Source of the DNA: JAWKWH01 sp041397625
GTDB lineage: Bacteria > Pseudomonadota > Alphaproteobacteria > Rhizobiales > Rhizobiaceae
Length of the DNA: 64,000 nucleotides
Direction of reading: 5' to 3'
Assembly: GCA_041397625.1 (NCBI GenBank)
Contig: JAWKWH010000001.1
Coordinates: 310,001 to 374,000 of the forward strand
Part shown: in pieces, positions 57,542-64,000 of the stretch
Numbering within the stretch: the stretch's first letter is position 1
How the letters are laid out: each line of letters begins with the position of its first letter
Position numbers and translations under genes: made by a program
Notes under the pieces: model-generated
The model's input: only the letters and a program-made list of their open reading frames with translations
Told to the model about the DNA's origin: nothing
The model's database searches: none

Positions 57542-58567
57542 ATGAGCGAGCGCATCGAGGATATCGCCGCGGCGATGGTGGTTGAAGGCAAGGGCATTCT
57601 CGCCGCCGACGAGAGTTCGGCGACGATCAAGAAGCGGTTCGACAGCATCGATCTGGAATCGACGGAAGACAACCGGCGCGACTATCGCGAGATGCTGTTC
57701 CGCGCCGAGGACGCCATGAAGAACCACATTTCCGGCGTCATCCTGTTCGACGAGACGCTACGCCAGAAAGCCGCCGACGGCACGCCGCTGGCCGAACTGA
57801 TCAAGGCCGCCGGCGCTGTGCCCGGAATCAAGGTCGACATGGGCGCCAAGCCGCTGGCTGGCCATCCGGGCGAGACGGTGACCGACGGCCTCGACGGCCT
57901 TCGCGACCGGCTGAACGAATATTACGGACTGGGCGCCCGCTTCGCCAAATGGCGCGCCGTGATCTCGATCTCGAGCGACCTGCCGAGCTGGGGCGGCCTC
58001 AGGGCCAACGCCCACGCGCTCGCCCGTTACGCGGCACTCTGCCAGGAGGCCGGCATCGTGCCGATCGTCGAACCGGAAGTGCAGATGGACGGAAAGCCGG
58101 GCGATCATTCGATCGACCGCTGCGCCGACGTGACCGAATGGACGCTCAAGACCGTGTTCGACGAGCTTTACGACGCCCGCGTCGCGCTCGAGGGCATGGT
58201 GCTCAAGCCCAATATGGTCATCGACGGCAAGGGCGCCCGCGTCGCCGGCATCGACGAGGTGGCAGAGAAGACCGTGCGCGTGCTGAAGCGCACCGTTCCG
58301 GCCGCGGTTCCGGGCATCGCGTTCCTGTCGGGCGGCCAGTCGGGCGAGGAGGCGACGGCGCACCTGTCGGCCATGAACGCCGCCTACGACATGCCTTGGA
58401 AGCTCACCTTCTCCTACGGCCGGGCACTGCAGGCCGCGGCGCTGGACGCCTGGGGCGGCAAGGCGGAGAACGTCGCCGCCGGCCAGCGCGCCTTTGCCCA
58501 CCGCGCCCGCATGAACGGACTGGCGGCGCTGGGCCAGTGGCAGGCCGAACTGGAGAAGGCCGCCTGA
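57542..58567 (+). CDS. fda: Fructose-bisphosphate aldolase, class I
   Basis: This 341-residue enzyme is the eukaryote-like class I aldolase. It has GKGILAADESSATIKKRFDSI, the Schiff-base lysine in LEGMVLKPNMVIDG and the substrate block PGIAFLSGGQSGEEATAHL. It cleaves fructose 1,6-bisphosphate without a metal ion in glycolysis/gluconeogenesis. The start ATG at 57542 follows ATCGGAGGCACG. The gene is monocistronic: a strong hairpin terminator follows its stop. Bacterial class II FbaA is commonly the main enzyme in rhizobia; this copy may be used in gluconeogenesis (inference). Confidence 0.95.
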   Translation: MSERIEDIAAAMVVEGKGILAADESSATIKKRFDSIDLESTEDNRRDYREMLFRAEDAMKNHISGVILFDETLRQKAADGTPLAELIKAAGAVPGIKVDMGAKPLAGHPGETVTDGLDGLRDRLNEYYGLGARFAKWRAVISISSDLPSWGGLRANAHALARYAALCQEAGIVPIVEPEVQMDGKPGDHSIDRCADVTEWTLKTVFDELYDARVALEGMVLKPNMVIDGKGARVAGIDEVAEKTVRVLKRTVPAAVPGIAFLSGGQSGEEATAHLSAMNAAYDMPWKLTFSYGRALQAAALDAWGGKAENVAAGQRAFAHRARMNGLAALGQWQAELEKAA

Positions 58568-58594
58568 CGCGAGGCGAGACGATCCCGTATGAAG

Positions 58595-58634
58595 AAGATC
58601 GGCCGGAGGACATTTCGGCCGATTTTCTTTTCCG
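58595..58634 (+). terminator. Terminator of the class I aldolase gene
   Basis: ATCGGCCG (58598-58605) pairs with CGGCCGAT (58616-58623). The stem can extend through flanking A-T and G-T pairs, and it is followed by TTTTCTTTT on the plus strand. It lies 30 bp after the aldolase stop and just before the SGNH hydrolase gene. Confidence 0.85.
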
Positions 58635-58659
58635 CCGAACTCCTGCAAAATCCGTCGCC

Positions 58660-59391
58660 ATGGACCGACTGAAACTGCTTCTGACCTGGCTGGCGCTGCC
58701 GATCTACATCTGGCAGGGCATCGGCGTCCGGCTCAGGACCGAACGGCTGCTACCGCCCGACGGCTCGCTTACCGGCCGGCTCGGCGGCGAGGGCGAACCG
58801 CTGCAATTGCTGGTGCTCGGCGATTCGTCCGCCGCCGGCGTCGGCGTACGCTCCACCGACCACAATCTGGCGACCCATCTCGCCCGCAGCCTCAACCACA
58901 AGTCAGGCCGCCCTGTCGTGTGGCGCACGGCCGGTTTCAACTCGGCGACAAGCGGCCAGATCCGCGATTTCGTCGTGCCCAATCTGGCGCGAGAGCAGTG
59001 GACCCACGTCGCGCTGTCGATCGGCACCAACGACATCAAGAACGTCCACACCCTGTCACGCTTCAAGCGTGAGTTCGGCGGGCTGCTCTATGCGTTGAGG
59101 GCGCGGTTTCCACAAGCGCAGATCTATTGGACCGAGGCGCTCGACATGCGCCGCGTGCCGGCGCTGCCGCATCCGCTGTCAGCCCTGCTGGAAATCAGGG
59201 CGCGGGCGTTCAACCGGCTTGGCAACCGGCTGTGCGCCGAGCGCGGCGCTGTCGCCGTTCCGCGCTTGCCGGACGTCGAGCCCGAAGGCTTTGCCAGCGA
59301 CGGGTTTCACGCCGGCGCCGATGGTTACCAGTACTGGGCCGAATATCTGGCCTCCGCGATCCTGGGCGAGCCGGCCCGTCGGCCGGCCTGA
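58660..59391 (+). CDS. SGNH/GDSL-family hydrolase
   Basis: This 243-residue hydrolase starts with a hydrophobic segment (LKLLLTWLALPIYIWQGIG, residues 4-22) that may anchor it in the membrane. The SGNH blocks follow: LVLGDSSAAGVG with the nucleophilic serine, NSATSGQ, LSIGTNDIK, and the catalytic DGFHAGADGY near residue 220. It should hydrolyse an ester, for example on a lipid, polysaccharide acyl group or peptidoglycan O-acetyl. The substrate is not known. It starts only 26 bp beyond the aldolase terminator and 40 bp separate it from kbl. Confidence 0.85.
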   Translation: MDRLKLLLTWLALPIYIWQGIGVRLRTERLLPPDGSLTGRLGGEGEPLQLLVLGDSSAAGVGVRSTDHNLATHLARSLNHKSGRPVVWRTAGFNSATSGQIRDFVVPNLAREQWTHVALSIGTNDIKNVHTLSRFKREFGGLLYALRARFPQAQIYWTEALDMRRVPALPHPLSALLEIRARAFNRLGNRLCAERGAVAVPRLPDVEPEGFASDGFHAGADGYQYWAEYLASAILGEPARRPA

Positions 59392-59431
59392 GCGCCGCGC
59401 CGGACACAGGGGCGGAGCGGAAAGGACGACA

Positions 59432-60619
59432 ATGGCATCTTCGCTCGACGACCATCTGGGCGGCGAGATCGACGCGCTGAAGGCGCAGGGTCTCTACAAG
59501 GCGGAGCGGGTGATCACCTCGACCCAGTCGGCGCATATCGAGGCCGGCGGTGCCGAGGTGCTGAACTTCTGCGCCAACAACTATCTCGGTCTCGCCGACA
59601 ACGAACTGGTGCGCGCCGAGGCGAAGAAGGCGCTCGACCGCTACGGCTACGGCATGGCCTCGGTGCGCTTCATCTGCGGCACGCAGGAGGAGCACAAGCA
59701 CCTGGAGGCGCGGATATCGGCCTTTCTCGGCATGCAGGACACGATCCTCTATTCGTCGTGCTTCGACGCCAATACCGGCCTGTTCGAGACGCTGCTCGGC
59801 GACGAGGATGCGATCATCTCGGACGCGCTCAACCACGCCTCGATCATCGACGGGGTCAGGCTCTGCAAGGCGCGGCGCCTGCGCTACGCCAACAACGACA
59901 TGGCCGATCTCGAGGCGCGGCTGGAGGAGGCGTCAGACTGCCGCTTCCGCCTGATCGCCACCGACGGCGTGTTCTCCATGGACGGGATCATCGCCAACCT
60001 GCAGGGCATCTGCGACCTCGCCGACAAGCATGACGCGATGGTGATGGTCGACGATAGCCACGCCGTCGGCTTCGTGGGTCGAAGGGGCCGCGGCACGCCG
60101 GAACATTGTGGTGTCGAGGGCCGGGTCGACATCATCACCGGCACGCTCGGCAAGGCGCTCGGCGGCGCCTCCGGCGGCTACACCTCGGCCTCGGCAAGGA
60201 TCGTCGAATGGCTGCGGCAGCGCTCGCGGCCCTATCTGTTCTCCAACACGCTGGCGCCGGTGATCGCCGCGGCGTCGCTTAAGGTCTTCGACCTGGTCGA
60301 GTATGGCGATGCCCTGCGCGAACGGCTCTACGCCAATGCGGCCAGGTTTCGCGTCGGCATGGACAAGCTCGGCTTCACGCTGGTGCCCGGCGAACACCCG
60401 ATCATCCCGGTCATGCTGGGCGACGCCAAGCTGGCCGGAGACATGGCGGCGCGCATGCTGGAGCTCGGCGTCTACGTCACCGGCTTCTCCTTTCCCGTCG
60501 TGCCCAAGGGCCAGGCGCGCATCAGAACCCAGATGTCGGCGGCGCATTCGCCCGACGACATCGACGCGGCGATCGAGGCCTTCGCCACGGCCGGCCGCGA
60601 ACTCGGCGTAATTTCCTGA
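59432..60619 (+). CDS. kbl: Glycine C-acetyltransferase (2-amino-3-ketobutyrate CoA ligase)
   Basis: This 395-residue PLP enzyme converts 2-amino-3-ketobutyrate and CoA to glycine and acetyl-CoA. Signatures are NFCANNYLGLADNELV, MVMVDDSHAVGFVG and ITGTLGKALGGASGGY with the PLP-binding lysine. AAAGGAC precedes the ATG. The next gene, tdh, is 13 bp downstream and supplies the substrate from threonine, as in the E. coli kbl-tdh operon. Together they offer a route from threonine to acetyl-CoA. Confidence 0.97.
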   Translation: MASSLDDHLGGEIDALKAQGLYKAERVITSTQSAHIEAGGAEVLNFCANNYLGLADNELVRAEAKKALDRYGYGMASVRFICGTQEEHKHLEARISAFLGMQDTILYSSCFDANTGLFETLLGDEDAIISDALNHASIIDGVRLCKARRLRYANNDMADLEARLEEASDCRFRLIATDGVFSMDGIIANLQGICDLADKHDAMVMVDDSHAVGFVGRRGRGTPEHCGVEGRVDIITGTLGKALGGASGGYTSASARIVEWLRQRSRPYLFSNTLAPVIAAASLKVFDLVEYGDALRERLYANAARFRVGMDKLGFTLVPGEHPIIPVMLGDAKLAGDMAARMLELGVYVTGFSFPVVPKGQARIRTQMSAAHSPDDIDAAIEAFATAGRELGVIS

Positions 60620-60632
60620 AAGGGTCGTCGCA

Positions 60633-61667
60633 ATGACCAACATGATGAAGGCGCTGGTGAAATCGAAGGCCGAGCCCGGCATCTGGATGGAGCGGGTGCC
60701 GGTGCCCGAACCTGGTCCCACCGACGTACTAATCAGGATCGGCAAGACGGCGATCTGCGGCACCGACGTGCATATCTACAACTGGGACGAATGGGCGGCG
60801 AAGACGGTGCCGGTCGGCCTGGTGACCGGCCATGAATTCGTCGGCGAGATCGCCGAGGTCGGGTCGGCTGTGACCGATTACCGGCCAGGCCAGCGGGTTT
60901 CGGGCGAAGGCCATGTCGTCTGCGGCCATTGCCGCAACTGCCGCGCCGGCCGCGGGCATCTGTGCCGCAACACGCTCGGCGTCGGCGTCAACCGGCCGGG
61001 CGCATTCGCCGAGTTCCTGGCGATCCCGCAGCACAATGTGGTGCCGATCCCCGACGACGTGCCCGACGAGATCGCCGCGATCTTCGATCCGCTCGGCAAC
61101 GCGGTACACACGGCGCTGTCGTTCGACCTCGTCGGCGAGGACGTGCTTGTCACCGGCGCCGGGCCGATCGGTATCATGGGCGCGCTGGTGGCCAAAAGCG
61201 TCGGCGCCCGCAAGGTGGTGATCACCGACGTCAATCCCGGCCGGCTGGAGCTTGCGCGTAATCTCGGCATCCACCATTGCATCGACCCGACCAAGGAGAC
61301 GCTTGATCAGGTGATGGGCCGCATCGGCATGACCGAGGGTTTCGATGTCGGGCTGGAGATGTCGGGCGCCGCACCGGCGTTGCGCGACATGATTGCCTCG
61401 ATGAACAATGGCGGCCGCATCGCCATTCTCGGCATTCCGCCGACCGGTTTCGAAATCGACTGGAACCAGGTGATCTTCAAGATGCTGCACCTGAAGGGCA
61501 TTTACGGCCGCGAGATGTTCGAGACCTGGTACAAGATGATCGCGCTGGTGCAGGGGCCGCTCGACGTCTCCGGCCTGATCACCCACCGCATCGGCATCGA
61601 CGATTACGAGGCCGGTTTCGAGGCCATGCGCGGCGGCACCGCCGGCAAGGTGGTGATGGACTGGTAG
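60633..61667 (+). CDS. tdh: L-threonine 3-dehydrogenase
   Basis: This 344-residue zinc medium-chain dehydrogenase oxidises threonine to 2-amino-3-ketobutyrate with NAD+. It has the catalytic zinc ligands in AICGTDVHIYNWDEW and GHEFVGEI, the structural zinc loop CGHCRNCRAGRGHLC, the Rossmann motif VLVTGAGPIGIMGALVA, and GIYGREMFETWYKM near the C terminus, a Tdh signature. GAAAGGG precedes the ATG, and 13 bp separate it from kbl. Confidence 0.97.
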   Translation: MTNMMKALVKSKAEPGIWMERVPVPEPGPTDVLIRIGKTAICGTDVHIYNWDEWAAKTVPVGLVTGHEFVGEIAEVGSAVTDYRPGQRVSGEGHVVCGHCRNCRAGRGHLCRNTLGVGVNRPGAFAEFLAIPQHNVVPIPDDVPDEIAAIFDPLGNAVHTALSFDLVGEDVLVTGAGPIGIMGALVAKSVGARKVVITDVNPGRLELARNLGIHHCIDPTKETLDQVMGRIGMTEGFDVGLEMSGAAPALRDMIASMNNGGRIAILGIPPTGFEIDWNQVIFKMLHLKGIYGREMFETWYKMIALVQGPLDVSGLITHRIGIDDYEAGFEAMRGGTAGKVVMDW

Positions 61668-61721
61668 GGTGGGCGCTGTATCGGGATTCCTCTCCGCCGC
61701 GCAGAAGGATTGCGAAACCGG

Positions 61722-61744
61722 ATCTCCCCCTGAAGGGGGGAGAT
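61722..61744. repeat. Short CCCCC/GGGGG hairpin of a type frequent in rhizobial intergenic DNA
   Basis: ATCTCCCCC (61722-61730) and GGGGGAGAT (61736-61744) form a 9-bp stem with a 5-nt loop, 55 bp after tdh. I recall very similar hairpins (ATCTCCCCC...GGGGGAGAT) scattered between genes in Mesorhizobium genomes. The remainder of the 252-bp gap to the FAH-family gene (61668-61919) shows no gene, only GGGAGGGAAGGA just before the next start. Confidence 0.55.
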
Positions 61745-61919
61745 TGGCGGTTGCGATATCCCGCCAAACCCACTGCGGTTTGCTAATGCTGGTGGAAGGC
61801 GACCGCCAGACGCGCGAAAAACCGTTGATGGTTGCAAAAACCCCCGCCAATCAGGCACAAATCCGACAAGCAGAGCCGGACGGGTTTCACCGATCCGGGA
61901 GGGAAGGACGGAAAGCCTC

Positions 61920-62939
61920 ATGAAACTTGCCACGCTGAAAGACGGCAGCCGCGACGGCCGGCTGGTCGTCGTCTCGCGCGACCTGACCGAATTTACCGAC
62001 GCGGCATCGGTCGCACCGACGCTGCAGCACGCACTGGACGACTGGTCAAAGGCCGCACCGGCGCTCGCCGACCTGGCCGAAAGCCTGGAACACGGCTCGG
62101 TGCCGAAAGAGCGCTTTCACGAGCATGACGCGATGGCGCCGATCCCGCGGGCGCATCTGTGGGCCGATGGATCGGCCTATGTGAACCATGTCGAACTGGT
62201 GCGCAAAGCGCGCGGCGCCGAACTGCCGGAGAGTTTCTGGACCGATCCGCTGATGTATATCGGCGCGTCCGACGCCATGCTGGGCGCACGCGACCCGATC
62301 CCGGCGCTGTCGACCGACTGGGGCATCGACATGGAAGCGGAAGTGGCGGTGATCACCGACGACGTGCCGATGGGCGTGACGCCGGAAGCGGCGCGCGGCC
62401 ACATCAAGCTGGTGATGATCCTCAACGACATCTCGTTTCGCGGCCTCATTCCGGCGGAACTGGCCAAGGGCTTCGGCTTCTGCCAGTCGAAGGGGCCGAC
62501 GGCGTTCTCGCCGGTGGCGGTGACGCCGGACGAACTCGGCGACGCCTGGGACGGGGCGAAACTGTCGCTGCCGATGCTGGTCGACTATAACGGCCAGCCC
62601 TTCGGCCGGGCCGAGGCCGGCGTCGACATGACGTTCGATTTCGGCCGGCTCGTGGCGCATGCGGCAAAGACACGGGCGCTCGGCGCCGGCGCCGTCATCG
62701 GCTCGGGCACGGTTTCCAACCGCGACCCCGACGGCTCGCCCGGCCGGCCGGTGGCCGAGGGCGGCAAGGGCTATTCGTGCATCGCCGAAATCCGCATGAT
62801 CGAGACGATCAATGACGGCAAGCCGGCGACCGCCTTCATGGATTTCGGCGACACGGTGCGCGTCGAGGTCAAGGACAGCGCCGGCCGCTCTGTCTTCGGC
62901 GCCATCGAACAGACGGTGGAACGCGGCGGACCGGCCTGA
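61920..62939 (+). CDS. Fumarylacetoacetate hydrolase family protein
   Basis: This 339-residue FAH-superfamily protein has an N-terminal part that carries the residues up to about 115. The catalytic domain then contains TDWGIDMEAEVAVITDDVP (metal-ligand acidic residues), ILNDISFRGLIPAELAKGFG, FCQSKGPTAFSPVAVTPDE and GAVIGSGTVSNRD. It probably cleaves a C-C bond in a beta-diketo acid from aromatic or other catabolism; homogentisate-pathway fumarylacetoacetase is possible, but neighbouring hmgA/maiA are not seen. GGGAGGGAAGGACGG lies upstream of the ATG. Confidence 0.85.
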   Translation: MKLATLKDGSRDGRLVVVSRDLTEFTDAASVAPTLQHALDDWSKAAPALADLAESLEHGSVPKERFHEHDAMAPIPRAHLWADGSAYVNHVELVRKARGAELPESFWTDPLMYIGASDAMLGARDPIPALSTDWGIDMEAEVAVITDDVPMGVTPEAARGHIKLVMILNDISFRGLIPAELAKGFGFCQSKGPTAFSPVAVTPDELGDAWDGAKLSLPMLVDYNGQPFGRAEAGVDMTFDFGRLVAHAAKTRALGAGAVIGSGTVSNRDPDGSPGRPVAEGGKGYSCIAEIRMIETINDGKPATAFMDFGDTVRVEVKDSAGRSVFGAIEQTVERGGPA

Positions 62940-62941
62940 CA

Positions 62942-63229
62942 ATGTCGTGGCTGGCGATCGTCGGCGGCGTCTGGGGAATTGCGGTGCTGGCGCTGTTCAT
63001 CCCGGCGATCCGCTATTGCTACGCCGCTGAGAAAAGATCCTATCCGGAGAAGTTCGAGGGTCGGCTGCCACGCCGCGCCAACATGATCGCGGTGGCGTTC
63101 AACTTCGCCGGTATCGCGCGCGACGCCGAAACGCAGGCGCTGCGCTGGAAGATGAACCGGCTGTTGATTGTCATTCTCGCTTCCTACCTGGCGATGGGCA
63201 TCGCGATCTTCGCCTTCGGCCCGGGCTGA
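62942..63229 (+). CDS. Small membrane protein of unknown function
   Basis: This 95-residue protein has two hydrophobic segments, residues 4-24 (LAIVGGVWGIAVLALFIPAI) and 72-92 (LLIVILASYLAMGIAIFAF). A basic middle with SYPEKFEGRLPRRANM separates them. I do not recognise it. It begins 2 bp after the FAH-family gene's stop and is probably cotranscribed. Its last 46 bases overlap the 3' end of the convergent SulP gene. Confidence 0.6.
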   Translation: MSWLAIVGGVWGIAVLALFIPAIRYCYAAEKRSYPEKFEGRLPRRANMIAVAFNFAGIARDAETQALRWKMNRLLIVILASYLAMGIAIFAFGPG

Positions 63230-64000
63230 GTTTCCGGCCGGCCGGCGTCGCTTTCCCGGCCACCGGTCTCGACGGCGTCGTCCGCCGTTCCATCCTGCTG
63301 TTCGCGCAACGTCTCGACAGCGGCGTGCTGGCTGAGGAAGATACCGCCCGACAGGTGGTCGAGCAGGTCGGACCGCTTCAGCCGGTCCATCACAGGGCCC
63401 TTGATCTCGGAGAGGTGCAGCTTGACGCCGATACCGGACAGGCGCTCGTTGATCGCCTCCAGCGATTCCAGCGCGCTCATGTCGATGGCGTTGACGGCCG
63501 GGCAGGCGAGCACCACATGCCTGATCTCAGGCCTGCCGGCAACCATGTCGTAGAGCCTGTCTTCAAGAAAGCGCGCATTGGCGAAGTAAAGGCTCTCGTC
63601 GACGCGCAGCGACAGGATGCGGTGATCGGTCTGCACCTCGTGGCGCAGCACGTTGCGGTAGTGCTCGGTGCCCGGTACCCGGCCGATGACCGCCATATGC
63701 GGGCGCGAGGTGCGGTAGAGATAGATCAGGATCGACAGGCCGACGCCCGCCGAAACGCCGGCTTCGACGCCGAACAATAGCGTGACGACGATCGTGGTGG
63801 CGACGGCGGCGAAATCGGCCTTCGAGTAGACCCAGGTCTTTCGCAGGATCGAGAAATCGACCAGCGACAGCACCGCGACGATGATGGTTGCGGCAAGTGT
63901 CGCCTGCGGCAGGAAGGCCAGCAGCGGCGTCAGCGTCAGCGTGGCGAACAGGATGCCGATAGCGGTAAACGCGCCGGCGGCCGGTGTCTCGGCGCCGGCA
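63184..64000 (-). CDS. SulP family anion transporter with STAS domain (partial, 5' end beyond window)
   Basis: 271 codons of the C-terminal part are visible. The first part is membrane-embedded: AGAETPAAGAFTAIGILFAT, then TPLLAFLPQATLAATIIVAV and LLFGVEAGVSAGVGLSILIYL, the order normal for SulP transporters. The STAS domain follows (about the last 160 residues; RVDESLYFANARFLEDRLYD, VVLACPAVNAIDMSALESLE with the conserved DxSA-like turn). These proteins import sulfate, bicarbonate or other anions. A low-complexity acidic tail follows the STAS domain and overlaps the convergent small gene by 46 bp. Confidence 0.88.
   Translation of the reverse strand, partial: AGAETPAAGAFTAIGILFATLTLTPLLAFLPQATLAATIIVAVLSLVDFSILRKTWVYSKADFAAVATTIVVTLLFGVEAGVSAGVGLSILIYLYRTSRPHMAVIGRVPGTEHYRNVLRHEVQTDHRILSLRVDESLYFANARFLEDRLYDMVAGRPEIRHVVLACPAVNAIDMSALESLEAINERLSGIGVKLHLSEIKGPVMDRLKRSDLLDHLSGGIFLSQHAAVETLREQQDGTADDAVETGGRESDAGRPETQPGPKAKIAMPIAR

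Overview
The window comes from the chromosome of a GC-rich alphaproteobacterium, most likely of the order Hyphomicrobiales (Rhizobiales) and of a Phyllobacteriaceae/Mesorhizobium-like type. This is inferred from gene content. The markers are a PdhS-like cell-cycle histidine kinase, a tRNA-His without G-1, a complete PHB toolkit with PhaR, an ScfR-type regulator divergent from isocitrate lyase, the mtgA-rpmF pair, and a short CCCCC/GGGGG hairpin of a kind I recall as common between rhizobial genes. I see no insertion sequence, integrase, prophage or CRISPR array. Nearly all of the window is ordinary, tightly packed chromosome.

Layout. 1-1.1 kb: the end of xseA, tRNA-His, and a phasin with its promoter and a likely PhaR operator. 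1.2-11 kb: PdhS-like kinase, an orphan iron(III)-type ABC permease, acetoacetyl-CoA synthetase, an AsmA-like protein and a small membrane protein. 11-16.2 kb: a glutamine-synthetase-like/PuuB-like/COG4091-like amine or amino-acid catabolic set next to proC. 16.3-24.2 kb: a partial surface-polysaccharide cluster (three glycosyltransferases, a DUF6492-like protein, a Wzx-like flippase and a chain-length protein with a Pro/Tyr-rich tail). 24.3-26.1 kb: a GlxA-type regulator and a TauE/SafE exporter. 26.1-30.1 kb: the Entner-Doudoroff operon zwf-pgl-edd. 30.3-35.6 kb: aldehyde dehydrogenase, SDR, SLC13 permease and a FabH-like synthase. 35.6-40.5 kb: rsgA, a bacterioferritin-like protein, SixA-like phosphatase, a gamma-glutamyltransferase homologue, a degenerate receiver-domain protein and a small conserved protein. 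40.6-47 kb: a carbon-storage and acetate block (aceA, ScfR-like regulator, SET-domain protein, phaB, phaA, phaR). 47.2-50.9 kb: a 1248-residue secreted protein with two peptidoglycan-binding domains. 51-57.4 kb: a second gamma-glutamyltransferase, rpmF, mtgA, farnesyl diphosphate synthase, ispG and a cytochrome P450 remnant. 57.5-64 kb: class I aldolase, SGNH hydrolase, kbl-tdh, a FAH-family hydrolase and the end of a SulP transporter.

How the parts fit. Acetyl-CoA and polyhydroxybutyrate metabolism recur across the window. PhaA and PhaB make hydroxybutyryl-CoA, phasin coats the granules, PhaR senses granule state, AacS returns acetoacetate to the CoA pool, and AceA under its ScfR-like regulator opens the glyoxylate shunt. 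Threonine dehydrogenase with Kbl also yields acetyl-CoA. PHB synthase itself is not in the window. The upstream sequences of phasin and of phaA/phaR share a TTGTGC-N2-TGC core, so one regulator in this window probably acts on both loci.

The least explained items are the large secreted PG-binding protein, the SET-domain protein cotranscribed with the acetate regulator, the Pro/Tyr-tailed chain-length protein, a bacterioferritin in which only the haem-ligand Met is replaced, and a receiver domain that has lost most of its catalytic residues. I did not find a clear defence system or other obviously new multi-gene system. These candidates are reported with that limit.
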